NCBI GenBank assembly: GCA_018398805.1
Contig: JAGFBZ010000945.1
Span: 62,001-126,000 of the forward strand
Reading direction: 5' to 3'
Length of the DNA: 64,000 nucleotides
Origin: Hirundichthys speculiger
Taxonomy: Eukaryota > Chordata > Actinopteri > Beloniformes > Exocoetidae
The notes below the pieces were generated by a model. It was not told the DNA's origin and searched no databases. It saw nothing but the letters and a program-made list of their open reading frames with translations. The translations under genes were made by a program, and so were the position numbers. Each line of letters begins with the position of its first letter. Position 1 is the stretch's first letter. This document shows, one piece after another, positions 35,547-48,295 of this stretch.

Positions 35547-36265
35547 GAACTGAACTGAACCAGACTAAATTGGACTGCACTGGACTGAACCAGACTGAAC
35601 TGGACTCAACTGGACTGAATTGGACTGAACTGGACTGAACTGGATTGAACGGGACTGAACCGGACTGAACTGAACCTGACTGACCTGGACTGAACTATAG
35701 TGAACTGGACTGAACCGGATTTAACTGGACTGAACCGGACTCAACTAGACCCAACTGGACTAAACCGGACTGAACTGGACTAAACCGGACTGAACTGGAC
35801 TCAACTGGACTGAACCAGACTGAACTGGTCTGAACTGAACCTGACTGAACCAGACGGAACTGGACGGAGCTATACTGAACTGGACCAAACTGGACTCAAC
35901 TGGACTGAACCGGACTCAACAGGACTCAACTGGACTGAACCGGACTCAAATAGACTCAACTGGACTGAAACGGACTCAACTGGACTGAACCGGACTGAAC
36001 TGGACTGAACTGGTCTCAACTGGATTTAGCTGTACTAAACCGGACTCAACTAGACTCAACTGGACTGAACCGGACTCAACTGGACTCAACAAGACTGAAC
36101 CGGACTCAACTGGACTTAACAAGACTGAACCGGACTCAACTGGACTTAACTGGACTGCCTTCAGCTGGACTGAACCGGACTGAACTGGACTGAACTGGAC
36201 TCAACTGGACTCAACTGGACTAAACCAGACTGAACTGGACTGAACTGGACTGCCTTCAGCTGGAC
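35547..36265. repeat. 10-bp minisatellite (GGACTGAACY)n, array 2
   Basis: About 720 bp of the same decamer as array 1, with a GGACTCAACT variant that is frequent here and rare in array 1. It starts exactly at the break in MITE copy 2. Confidence 0.95.
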
Positions 36266-36636
36266 TGTATTGGACCTCAGATGACTTTTGCTGTGAACAA
36301 AATAAAGTGAATTGTGAACGTTTAATGACGTTAACCATCAGGGTTTACGGTGCCGATATGTGACGGAGGAATTACGGTTTATGACTGATACCTGCTGTGA
36401 GAGGACTGAACCATTTCTCTCCTTTTTTTTTTTTGTCTTTTGTCTTCAGGAATTTGATCACGTCTCGTGAACGTCGTGGTTTCGTTCCATTTGGTTTTTA
36501 TGTTCTTCGTAGCCGCCTCACAAAACAACATTTCACTGAGTTATTGGCTGTTTTTTTCCCCCCAAAGCTGTTTAATCTAAAACCTCCGGAAACCTCCTGG
36601 TTTACAGCAGGAGAGACAAACTTCCTCCATCGCGAC
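36266..36636. other. No feature recognised
   Basis: Unique sequence with T and C homopolymers. No coding support. Confidence 0.4.
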
Positions 36637-36984
36637 TAGGGGTAGATATTGGCAAGGACCTCGCAATACGATATGTATCATGATACTTGGGTCACGATGC
36701 GATATTATCATGATATCGCGATATATTGCGATGATGTTCTACCCAGTTAATACCAAAATTAAAACTAGAGATTAAAAATCAAGTTGCTGTATATGTTCAT
36801 CAGATGATATTGATCATTCAGAGGACAAATTGAGTCAAAACTATTTGCTTCAAAAAACAACCTATTTAATGTTTATATTAGTGTTTTTTGAAAAAATCGA
36901 TATTAGGAGCTGAAAAATCGATATTATATTGGACGGCAGAAAATCGCGATATATTGCCAAATCGATTTTAATTTCACACCCCTA
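36637..36984. mobile_element. ATATCG-rich MITE (inverted relative of 11,444)
   Basis: Starts taggggtagatattggcaag and ends ttcacacccctA. It reads as the reverse complement of the element in zc3h3 intron 1. No clear target duplication. Confidence 0.7.
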
Positions 36985-38250
36985 ATCCAGACTAACGCGT
37001 CTCCCCGTGTCATCCGTCTAAGATCTGGAGCTAATTCATCGTCGCCGCTAAGGCTTCTGGGAGGACGGACGTCAGACGCCGTCGGCCTTCTGATACTCCC
37101 AGCAGCCGATCCTGATGAATCAGTCTGGTTCAACGTAAACGTTTAATCATTTCCTCATTTATCCACCGGATTTGAAGTCTTTTAAATATTCTGAGTAAAT
37201 CCATCACACGCCGTTGCTGAAAATCATCGTCTTTATTCCTTCTTCTCCCGCTTTCATTTCAATAAACCGACTGCATTAAAGGGCGCATTAATGTATTAAA
37301 GCTTTTATGCGCACCTCCGTTGGGTTTTATGAAAAGTTCCTGTTCTCCCATGAGAAGAGAGGCTTTTATTGCCCACACCTCTCCACAAGAGTTATTGACT
37401 TTCCCAGCCATATGCTCTTCCAATTACTAAGCAGCATTAGCGCTCATAAATGTGTCATTAGAGCACACATGCTTGGCCTAATACAGCGGTCTTTATGGGG
37501 GGTTTTGTGGCTTACATCTCCAGAGCGTGACATTCATTTGCAGCGGCGGATGCGATCCCCAGACGTTTGTATGCCAGCACCCGTGGGACCCCCCGGTCCA
37601 CATCCATCACCGCGAGCGAATAAACCGGATAAACCGGATCGGCCGGCGAGTCTCACATCTGCATAATTAAGTGCCGGAAAGGTTAAGTCCAACTCATTTG
37701 CCACTTGAGAAGTTTTCCCAGAGTGGTTTTTAACGTCGTAGCTCTCCTTTACGCAACGCCGACGTGCAGCTGAAGACGGAGTTGAAACCACGGGGCTGTC
37801 CCTCCTTACCTGAAGCCCGAGGGTCATAAATGATAATAAAGCACGGCGAGCGTCCGCCTGTCGCAGGAAGAGGCTGCCCCGAGGGCCGCCGCTGATTTAT
37901 CCATTCAAATAAACACATGGACGAGAGGGACGTGTCCGCCCCCTAATGGGGCCGCCAGACGTGGCTTTTTGGCGAGAAATCGCATATCGATCGCCCACAG
38001 GTCCTCCGTGCAGCTGGTGGCTTCCTGCTAATCTTCCTACTTAATTAGTCACGCGGATGCTGAACCTACTGATTTGCAACCTTAATAGCGGCACCCTGAG
38101 ACACCGAAAGCTTCGTTCGCGCTGCCAGCGAGGAGTCACGGACGCCATAAAGTTCTGCTCGGATGAAATCTGGAATGAAAACGATTCCCGCGTGTAACAT
38201 CGGCGCGCTGTAATGTTTGCTGAGTAATCTCGAAGTGTTATCGTTGAGCT
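36985..38250. promoter_or_regulatory. Candidate conserved non-coding cluster
   Basis: Unique, repeat-free text with homeodomain-like cores and no long reading frame. Subparts: 37,265-37,545 (gcgcattaatgtattaaagc, ccaattactaagcagcatt, gtgtcattagagc) and 37,990-38,100 (ttcctacttaattagtcac, ccttaatagcggc). This is the strongest enhancer-like stretch in the window. Conservation needs an alignment. Confidence 0.45.
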
Positions 38251-38769
38251 AAAATGAGTTTGGTGAAGTTTTCAGACGGTCCAATTTGGGCTGAAATCAT
38301 AAAAAGAGAAGGAGACGTGTCGTCATGTTCCGCAGCACAAAAGTGAGACGAAAAACAACAAGACGTTGCCCTGTTGATGTTATCTGCAGATAAAACCGGG
38401 AGTGAACAAGGTTCCCGCCCACAGACGGCATAAAAGGAACAGGACAAACCTCCTGTGAGGTCAACGGGGGGGATTTTCTGACGAGTGCTTTTGAAGATCT
38501 TTTTTGTTTTACTTCACTGGGTCACGTTTGAAGGAACTGACGCCGTCCAACCTGGGAAAATCCAAAAATGAGTAAACGGGCAGAACATGAAGGCCTGGAA
38601 GTTACTGGAAGTTAGCCGTTTTAGCTTTGTTGACTTACGCTGTGATGCTAACTAACATTTATTCAGATGAAATCTGTCCAAACATCCTTCAATTACTGCA
38701 AGAGCTCAAAACAGAGACCAGCAGACCTGGAAATGTCTTTGGTCATGTCCGTGGCCTTCAAGCAGCAGT
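38251..38769. other. No feature recognised
   Basis: Unique sequence without coding or repeat signature. Confidence 0.4.
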
Positions 38770-39235
38770 GTCGTGGTCTGGGTCGGCCATGGCAGACATT
38801 TTTTTGTTTTATGTTAAGTTGGCGTCACTCCCTGTCTCTACTTTGTTTCCTGTTTTACTTTAAAGGTCTGTCTTGTCTTCATGGTGTGCTGCTTTTCTTC
38901 CTCCCCTGTGTCATCCTGATTGTTTGCACCTGCCTCTTGTTTGTCCCTCTGTGTATTTAAGTCCTGTCTTTCCTCTTTCTGTTGCTGGTCCGTCTGCCCT
39001 CATACCTGTTTGTCTTCCTGTTTGGATCCGTGTATGCATACCTGCATGTATTTTTACCCGTTTGGATTCCTGCCCGTCTCCCTGCTCATCACCTTGCTTG
39101 TCTCCTGGCTCCCTTCCATGTTCCCGCCCTGCTGTCCTGGAGTTAAGTTAAGTTTCTATTTTCTTTTTGTTTTGTAAATAAATCGGCTTGTCAGAGTCTC
39201 CTGCATTTGGGTCCTCTCTAACACTAATCCTGACG
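38770..39235 (+). mobile_element. LTR-like segment (possible solo LTR)
   Basis: Begins near tgtcgtggtctgggtcgg and ends near actaatcctgacga. It has a TATA-like tgtatttaagtcctgtc (about 38,951) and an AATAAA (39,177), spaced as in fish retroelement LTRs. CT-rich body. No gag, pol or env sequence adjoins it and no target duplication was established. Confidence 0.4.
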
Positions 39236-40908
39236 AGCAGGCCCGATGGGGGGGTCACCTGAAGGCTGATCAAGCCTAGCGGCCCACGCGACTAAGCAAC
39301 GGGTTTATTCATTGGATAAGGAAAGGGGGTGACACGAGGAGAGAGGGGTGACAGTTTTTCCTGTGTGGAGGACACAGTGTGAGATATAAAAAAAACACAC
39401 CTCAGCACAACATACTCAGATGACATCATACCAAGGATTGTGGGGTGGGGGGGCAGAGCATCAGTTGGCATAACATTCAGAAGAAATTGAGCCCTCCGAG
39501 GCCGACACAGGGCAACCAATTCAGATAACTAACAATTGTTTTTGTGTCAGGGCGACTCCAGTAATTTTGGGCGGCTAAATACCAATCACCTGGTTAGTGG
39601 TTAGAGGTCTGGTTAGTCGCATTAGAAGGGTCCTGAAATGATCTGAGGCAAAGTTTGCTCGACCAGAGGACCCAGCCGCCAGAAGACGTAGAAACAGTCC
39701 AGCTGATGTCCTCTGGCTAACCCGCGCTAGCTGTAGCGGTGTTTGTGTTGAGTGTAGCTTAGCTACGTCCCCAGAGCCTTAGCGATCTGGACATGCGGCT
39801 CCGCGCTATGGAAACTAAAACATCAGCGTCCGTAGTTAGTTAGACCCGTTAGCCGGCGTGGACCGCTCCGGGGCTCACTGTTAACCCCGCCCCTCCTCCA
39901 GCAGCTCCCGTGCAGCCGGGAAGTCGGGACGGATCCAGGATTGACCGTCCACCACCGCTTCACGCTAGATCTAGGTCTTCAGACAGACGAGGTCATCATA
40001 GTTTTAGCATTCACGTGGATGTGGAGAGAGATCTTACTGGTATTACTAAATCTCACCCAGGTTTCATTTATATTACCAATGATGTAATCTGATTCTAATT
40101 CTAATTCGGTCTAATAATAATAGATAATGGAGTCCTGGCTCCAAGCCCAGGTTCATGTTTAACTCTACAAGGAACACCTACATCCTGTTGACAACACCTG
40201 TCATCAAACTTGGGACGCTCCTCGTTCACAGCATCAACCCCGCCCCCCCGGCGCACCGCGACTGGTCTGGTCAGCGCCGCGCTGGTGGGGAAGGGCACCG
40301 GAGTCGTCCCACAGGAAAGAGTTTTCACGCAGTCAATGGTTGCGGCTAAAAAGCGACTTCCTGATCATGCGGATCCCGGAGCACGTCTGACGGGAAAAGA
40401 GGCGAAGACGGCGACAGGTCAGAGGTCAGAGGAGAGGAAGTCTTTGACAAATGATCGAGAATAAACAATGTCCCACCATCCCAGAGAAGCAAAGCGAGAC
40501 AACGTTGATCCAACAATCACCATCACTGAAGGAGCAAACAGATCCAAATATAAACAGGAATCCCAGCTGCGTAACGAACTCATGGTGGCCGGGAGGTTGT
40601 TTGGTTGGTGGGTGCATCTTCTAAAATAAACCTCCCCAAGTGCTGCTGCTGCTGCTGCTGCATATTTCTCTTTTAATCAGATTTGGCAGTGGTCTGATGC
40701 AGCTTCATAAAAAAAAAAAAAACAAACAGAAGTTGATTTTATTTTGATCTGGACTGCAGTCTGGTGGACTTCTAGCACCTGAATATTTAACTGAGGAAAC
40801 ATTTATGTGAGAAAGCACTTCAAGTCTTCTGATATCAAACTGAAAAACTGGCTTTCTTCACCACTAGAGGGGCTGCAGTTTCTGGTGGTCCAGTTATTTT
40901 TTTTTCTG

Positions 40909-40942
<34 letters not shown>

Positions 40943-40954
40943 GATATATATATT
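39236..40954. other. Unassigned sequence; (CTG)n and AT runs
   Basis: Contains (CTG)n at about 40,639-40,661, A runs near 40,710 and 40,912, and (TA)n near 40,929. 39,740-40,100 might be a decayed retrotransposon piece, but I cannot support that. No gene. Confidence 0.35.
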
Positions 40955-41570
40955 TTGCTACAAAACATCCTGCTCATCGGACAAAAAGTAAAAATTATAC
41001 AAAATTCACAATTTAAATACATAAAGTCGTGATTTTAGGTCCTAAAGTCACAACATTGTGAAATTTGCAATTTGTAAACTTCGCAATTTTGCAAACGTTT
41101 GATCTTTAGACAGAAAATTCTAATTATTCAGAAATTTACAACAAAGTTGGAATTTTGCAAAAGTCAAAATTTACTTCATAAAAGGCATATTATTGAAAGT
41201 TAGAAAGTCGAGATGTTGCGAAATTTACGATTTCACCACGATACGTTTCCATTGCACATAAAATAGCTGGTTTTACAATACAATTTTACAATTTTGCAAA
41301 ATTTGTGATTTTTACGACAAAATATGCTAATTATAGGACACAAGGTTGCAGTTTTGCAAGTCTTGATATCGTGACAATAGGTCCATCATTTACGACATAA
41401 AGGTGCAATATTCAATTAAAAAGTCAGGATTTTGCAAAATTCTGGATTTTTTTGAAAATTTCACGATTACGCGTCAAAATCCCAGTTTTGTTTTTGTTAG
41501 TGAAATTTGTGGCATTACAGAAAAATGTCTCGATAAAGGTTTCATTTACGTTACAAATAACGTAAATTTG
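40955..41570. repeat. Diverged outlying unit of the 560-bp repeat
   Basis: Starts gctacaaaacatcctgctc and keeps acaatttaaatacataaagt, gatctttagacag and aatagctggttttacaata, as in the array at 42,985-45,395. It has diverged and stands 1.4 kb away. Confidence 0.75.
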
Positions 41571-41989
41571 GTCCGAAGGCCTCGACTCCCCGGGGAGCCA
41601 CGAGGCTGCTGTGATTTGACGTCGGCCCGTTGAAGGTCCCGCTCTATTGGACTTCCGCTAGTCCTTGTTTTAGCTGCTCGTCCAGGACGGTGCTGCTGTC
41701 GGTCCTTTAAAAGAACAATGATACCCATCACGGTTTGATTCATATCTCATGATGTCAAGGCTAGCTGGATGTCTAGATGATTGTTCAAGGGTAAATCCTT
41801 ACAAAACTCATTTGAATTTCATCTTATACCAAGATACTTTTCTAAGATATTAGCAGGAGTTGGACCCACAGGGAGCAGGGAGGCGGGACTTAAAGTTTAA
41901 ATGCTTTAATTCAGCAAAATTCTCTTAATGGAAATACATTAATTTTCATAAAACCCTCCCAGTATCTCCAACTAGGAACTGGTAGCCTT
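41571..41989. other. No feature recognised
   Basis: Unique sequence between the outlying repeat unit and a LINE tail. Confidence 0.35.
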
Positions 41990-42300
41990 GGTCATGAGTA
42001 ACTGGCCCGAGAACATAGCTCCTGGGATTGTTCTAGGGATGCAAACCCCTCCAACACAATAAGGCTGGGACTCTAGGGGGCGTGGCCAGGGTGTCCTGGC
42101 TTGGCGATGCCACGGTGTTCCCTAGAAGAGCTAGAAGAGGTGGCTGAGGAGACGGAGGTCTGGACCTCTTTGCTTACACGCTATCCCGATGACCCAAAGA
42201 TGGATGGACAGATGGATGACTGGATTTCTAAACTCCCAGGGTCCTTCAACATTCCCAGCAGCTCCATATCTTGGAGTAAAATGGTGATTCAGGGTACCAG
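41990..42300 (+). pseudogene. Non-LTR retrotransposon 3' tail
   Basis: From about 42,110 one frame reads SLEELEEVAEETEVWTSLL, the conserved end of a reverse-transcriptase ORF common in fish (EELEEVA-EVW-SLL). It is followed by gatggatggacagatgg, the usual ATGG tail. Only the last 100-300 bp remain. Confidence 0.65.
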
Positions 42301-42439
42301 GTGTTAATAAAATATGTTGTTCCCAGAATCATCGCGATAACCGGAGCATCAAGCATCCGAACATACGACAATTAATTTCCAAGTAACGCTGTACCTCAAA
42401 CAACAAATGATCTTAAAGAATTGAAACGCTAATGGTAAG

Positions 42440-42960
42440 AAAGTAACCGACGCCCGTGTTCTGCAGATAATGATGATGAATGCAAGGCCTTGAGTGTCCA
42501 ATTAAGAAGACACCATCAGAGCGGGAGGAAATGTGCGCCGTTAGTCTCGTTCATCTGATTAAAGCCAGACGACTGAAACCCGTGGCAACTGTGACTGTGC
42601 AGAAAGATCACTTCTTTGAAGGAGCAACACGTAAACAAATGGAATCGATGCAGCCTCTTTAAACGTCACATGAGTCAGGCGTCGGATGGACGTATAATTA
42701 GGGGACAGATATTCGTCCCCGGCCTGTTGTTCTCATTAAACCTTATTCACAAGTCAGAAAAGAGGAGAAGCAGTGGGCTCGTTGTTTTCCAGCACAAGAG
42801 TGATTAATGCACAACAAAGCAGCGACGCTCTTGTTTGTTGCACAGGCGGCTTAAATGGGAGATCAGTCATCTGACAGGCGCTCTGGCAGAGCTGCTGCTC
42901 CTCCACGTAGAGAAGAGCTCAGCAGCTGTTTCACCGTCCCAACATCAGTCTGACACCAAA
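42440..42960. promoter_or_regulatory. Candidate conserved non-coding element
   Basis: Unique, balanced-composition sequence with gtccaattaagaagacacc, ctgattaaagccagac, gtataattaggggacag and gagtgattaatgcacaac. No reading frame. Enhancer-like by texture only. Confidence 0.4.
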
Positions 42961-42984
42961 ACGCTGTCATAAGAAAAGTTATAA

Positions 42985-45395
42985 TTCTGCAGAAGCTGAG
43001 ATTTTAATGACAAAAAGTCTGGATTTTTTTTTCTTTTTTGCCCAAAATAGTGATTATGTAAAAGTTGTGATTCATCAAAATTTGAGATGAGTGACAAAAA
43101 TTGACTTTTTACGACACAAAGTTGTGAAACTGCAAAATTTATGGTTTTACAACAAAATGTTTTTGGTTTTTTTTTTGTAATATATTTTTTTTTTTTTGCT
43201 ACAAAACATCAAAAATATTTTATTTATATTAAAATTATATAAAATCCACAATTTAGATACATAAAGTCATGATTTTAGGTTAAAAATCCAAAACGTTGTG
43301 AAATTTGCAATTTGTAAACTTTGCAATTTTGCACGTTAGCAACGTTTGATCTTTAGACACAAAGTCTAAAGTCGAGAGGTTGCGAAATTTTGGATTTCAC
43401 CACGAAAGATCACAATTGCACGTAAAATAGCTGGTTTTACAATAAAATCTTACAATTTTGCAAAATTTGTGATTTTTCCTACAAAATATGGTGATTATGG
43501 GACACAAAGTTGCAGTTTTGTGACGTGAAGTCTTGATATCGTGACAAGAAGTCGATCATTTATGACATAAAGGTGCAATATTCAGTTAAAAAGTCTTGAT
43601 TTTTTTTTCTTTTTTCGCCCAAATAAGTGATTATGTAAAAGTTGTGATTCATCAAAATTTGAGATTGAGTGACAAAAATTCACTTTTTACTACAAAAAGT
43701 TGTGAAACTGCAAAATTTGTGGTTTTACAACAAAATAATTTTGATTTTTTTTCTGTAATTCTTTTTTTGCTACAAAACATCATCAGACATGAAGTTAAAA
43801 TTATACAAAATCCACAATTAAGATACATAAAGTCGTGATTTTTGGTTTAAAAGCCACAACGTTGTGAAATTTGCAATTTGTAAACTTTGCAATTTTGCAA
43901 ACTTTTGATCTTTAGACACAAAGTCTAAAGTCGAGAGGTTGCAAAATTTGGGATTTCACCACAAAAGATCACAGTTGCATGCAAAATAGCTGGTTTTACA
44001 ATAAAATCTTACAATTTTGCAAAATATGTGATTTTTACTACAAAATATGGTGATTATGGGACACAAAGTTGCAGTTTTGTGACATGAAGTCTTGATATCG
44101 TGACAAGAAGTCGATCATTTATGACATAAAGGTGCAATATTCAGTTAAAAAGTCTAGATTTTTTTTCTTTTTTCACCCAAAAAAGTGATTATGTAAAAGT
44201 TGTGATTCATCAGAATTTGAGATTACGTGACAAAAATTCACTTTTTACTACAAAAAGTTGTGAAACTGCAAAATATGTGGTTTTACAACAAAATGTTTTT
44301 GGTTTTTTTTCTGTAATTCTTTTTTTGCTACAAAACATCATCGGACATAAAGTTAAAATTATATAAAATGCACAATTTAGATACATAAAGTCATGATTTT
44401 TCGTTTAAAAGCCACAACGTTGTAAAATTTGCAATTTGTAAACTTTGCAATTTTGCAAACTTTTGATCTTTAGACACAAAGTCTAAAGTCGAGAGGTTGC
44501 GAAATTTGGGATTTCGCCACAAAAGATCACAATTGCACGCAAAATAGCTGGTTTTACAATAAAATCTTACAATTTTGCAAAATATGTGATTTTTACTACA
44601 AAATATGGTGATTATGGGACACAAAGGTTGCAGTTTTGTGACATGAAGTCTTGATATCGTGACAAGAAGTCGATCATTTATTTATGACATAAAAAGGTGC
44701 AATATTCAGTTAAAAAGTCTAGATTTTTTTTCTTTTTTCACCCAAAAAAGTGATTATGTAAAAGTTGTGATTCATCAGAATTTGAGATTACGTGACAAAA
44801 ATTCACTTTTTACTACAAAAAGTTGTGAAACTGCAAAATATGTGGTTTTACAACAAAATGTTTTTGGTTTTTTTTCTGTAATTCTTTTTTTGCTACAAAA
44901 CATCATCGGACATAAAGTTAAAATTATATAAAATGCACAATTTAGATACATAAAGTCATGATTTTTCGTTTAAAAGCCACAACGTTGTAAAATTTGCAAT
45001 TTGTAAACTTTGCAATTTTGCAAACTTTTGATCTTTAGACACAAAGTCTAAAGTCGAGAGGTTGCGAAATTTGGGATTTCGCCACAAAAGATCACAATTG
45101 CACGCAAAATAGCTGGTTTTACAATAAAATCTTACAATTTTGCAAAATTTGTGATTTTTACAACAAAATATGGTGATTATGGGACAGAAGGTTGCAGTTT
45201 TGTGACATGAAATCTTGATATCGTGACAAGAAGTCGATCATTTACGACATAAAGGTGCAATATTCAGTTAAAAAGTCTGGATTTTGAAAAATTCTGAATT
45301 TTATTGAAAATTTTGCAATTACACGTCAAAAGCCCAGTTTTGCTTTTGTTTGTGAAATTTGTGACTTTACAGAAAAATGTCCTGATAAAGCATGA
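42985..45395. repeat. Tandem array of a ~560-bp unit, about 4.3 copies
   Basis: The anchor gctacaaaacatc recurs near 43,199, 43,770, 44,328 and 44,893 (steps of about 571, 558 and 565). The anchor gtctaaagtcgagaggttgc recurs near 43,365, 43,927, 44,482 and 45,048. The third and fourth units are nearly identical, so duplication is recent there. Each unit is itself built from degenerate gattttgcaaaatttgtg phrases. No coding role. Confidence 0.92.
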
Positions 45396-46475
45396 AAAGC
45401 CTGGTTTCACAAACAGAACAGAGGACGGAGGAAACACGTGGATCAATCTGATATAAATATGGAAAAGTAATTGACAAACACCGGGGAAATGTCGGTGAAT
45501 GTCAGGGAGCTGCGGGCCCACGGTTACTATTTTGTCAATATTTGTTCGTTTAAAGTCGCAGTGCCATTTATTTCCTTTTACTTTCAGTGCTTGAAAACGC
45601 TCTGAAAACACTTTGAATTGATTGAGGTACATTAGGAAGATAAGATGGTAAATCACAGCCCGAAGCTACAAGGACAAAAAGGAAATAAATAAGAGGCTCA
45701 CAACAAGGATGAAATAAGAAATGAGCAGCGCCTTCAAGGAAAGCCACTTCAGGAGTTGATTTAAAAGCTCAACGGACTAATAAAATGTTGCGTAATCACG
45801 ACTCTCAGTCTGTCTTTATTCAAATCATCCTGCTGTGTCTCCTTAAAGAGCGTCCTCCTGACTCCCAGAAGGTCGCCACGTCCTGCCTGTCCATCAAAGG
45901 CTCCATCAGGAAGAAGGATCTCTTGGTCTGCTGAGGAGGTTTCAGAGAAAGTGGGGATGCTAACGCGCCGCGGACGCTCACGTGGGTAAAAGGTCACTTC
46001 GCCGTATGTCGCTGCGTGGAATAATAAGCAGACGTTGGCGCTCTGAGGAGCGAAGGAGAAGAAGTCTCTGCCGAGAAGACGAGGCATCAAATAAATAAAT
46101 GAACAGATTTAAATTAGATTTTCACTGGCTGCCCCCCCCCCAACCTTTCTTTGTAATTGGTTGTTTCTAGACAAATGTCAGCGTTCCCTGACATTTACTG
46201 GCTTTTTTGTGTGTGTGTGTTGGACTGAAACATGAAACCTTTTGGTTTGGACGGAGCATGAAAGCTCCCTTTTCAAGCGTGTCCTCACAGCTCTGTCCAC
46301 AGCAGCTGGTCTGGGGGGGTGGGGGGGGGAGGGGGGGGGGGGGGGGGGTGGTGGGGGGTGGTAGCATCTTTACGCCACCACAGCGTGAACTCGGGTCCGA
46401 ACTCGGGTCCGTATGATGATCTTTGCTGATGACGTGATCTTACTGGTGTCATTGATTGACAGGTGGATGTCTTTA
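45396..46475. other. Unassigned; long G run
   Basis: Mostly unique. 46,312-46,357 is an almost pure G stretch with several T interruptions, capable of forming a quadruplex. A short (GT)n lies at 46,208-46,220. Confidence 0.5.
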
Positions 46476-47927
46476 CAACGATCCCTTATTTTTTGCGGTA
46501 AATAGGGACCAGTGCCCCCTCGCGTAAATCAAAATCCGCGAACTGGAGCCGGAGCCCCCCGAGCCTCAATAATGTGTTTAAAATATGTTTAACCCACCCC
46601 CAAAAAGTAGCGAGGCACTGCAGCGAAACAAGACAAAGGTTCAACTGTGGTCTTTCTGTTACCTTCACAGCCTCTGGTCTCTGAACCGTAGTAAACAAAC
46701 TGCTGGTATTGTGCTATTTTTGGCTCGTAATTAGCGGCTAACACGCTACCAACAATAAACGAAAAAGTCTGGTTTTCTCTGCATGGAACGGGAACTTTAT
46801 TCTGGCACTGCAGGAACTTGTAACATCACACAGGTTGTATTGTTGGGCTCCTGTCGGTTAACAGAGAATGTAAATCTATTAGGCTTGGGCGGTATTACGG
46901 TAATACCGTATACTTCCGGTTTTTAAAAATAGCAGCGGTATCAGTTTCAATAACGTCATAAAAAAATTTATTTAATTTAAAATTATTAATTTAGCCTCTG
47001 AATTGATTTCTGTGGTTTAAAGTTCAGTTTCTCTCCTGTATCGCTGTGTGTTCCGCTTTATTTTACCGTTTATTCACGTTCGCTCGCAGCTGATCTCGGT
47101 TTGACTCGTCCTGTTAAGGTACTGACGATGAAAACAACACTTCCTGAGTTTGCTGCTTCATATTAAAAGCTTTTAATGAAACTAATAATGTTGGACTTTT
47201 ACGTTGAAGAATTTATAGGAAGTGAAACGTCCAGCATCAGACACTTTACTATAAAGCGCGTTTCAGCAAACACACCTCGGCAGCAGAGAGGAGCTGGAGT
47301 AGAGAAGGAACAGTTAAAACTACAGTGAAAAGCAAGAAACACACAAATAGATAACAACTGTATTTAGCCAACTTTATATTGAAGCACTGAACTGCTGTTT
47401 CGAGGTATACTCGCCTTTTTTTTTTCAGGCGCGTCAACGCTGGGAATAGGACAGCGGCGTAAAGCCCCGCGGCGGCGCACCTGGGGTACATAATGGGGGC
47501 GGCTGTTTTTATGTGCGGCGTCCGCTGGCGTTGTGTGTTCGCCTTAATAGTTGCGGGAATACCGTATACCCCGGTAAAATGTGAGGGAAGTTTGACGGTA
47601 TCAAAATTTGGATACCGCCCAAGCCTAAAATCTATACACGCTGCTGTTGATGCTCACTCCACTTTTAATCTAACCCTGTTTTCATTCTGCCCTCCCACGA
47701 CACACACACTACATTACCCATAAGGCCACATCATTACCCATAAGGCCACCTTCTTAAAGGGGACAGGCTGGCTCACAACATTTCTTCACCGTGAGAGAAC
47801 GCGCACAACATCCTGTGATGTTTCCTTGATTTTTTAAAATTTTTTTAAATTATATTATATATTTCTGAAAAATTTGCGAATAACTTAAACCGCGGAACTT
47901 AAACCGCTAATTGGCGAGGGATCACTG
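46476..47927. mobile_element. pogo/Tigger-like MITE, copy 3 (interrupted)
   Basis: TA-flanked, CAACGATCCCTTA on the left and GCGAGGGATCACTG on the right, same family as 1,365-1,924. A 748-bp hAT-type MITE is inserted after the text gagaatgtaaatctat. In copy 1 the same text is uninterrupted. Confidence 0.88.
46880..47627. mobile_element. hAT-type MITE nested in pogo-like MITE
   Basis: 748 bp, termini TAGGCTTGGGCGGTAT and ATACCGCCCAAGCCTA. The 8-bp target duplication aaatctat is perfect (46,872-46,879 and 47,628-47,635). Copy 1 of the host MITE provides the empty site. No transposase. Confidence 0.95.
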
Positions 47928-48247
47928 TATTCTTCTTTCTGATGGACATTCGTCTCATCGGCTGGTTCTTCGACTCTTGACGTGCAGCTGCTAACAGCAG
48001 GTGTCCAGCTGTGACCGCGTGCACACACATGCACGCACACACATGCACGCACAGGAATGTTGTTTTTAAAAACTCAGCAACATCCCACAAAGGACCAAAT
48101 CTGGACAAACAGAGAGGTCGACCAGAGGTCACAAAGGTTAAGTAACTTTTTTCCCTCCAAATACTGAAATCTGGAGTCACAGCATCTCTTCAGCTGAGAA
48201 GTTCATCCTCTTCACTTCCTCTGCAGCGAGCCTGGAAACATTATCTG

Positions 48248-48295
<48 letters not shown>

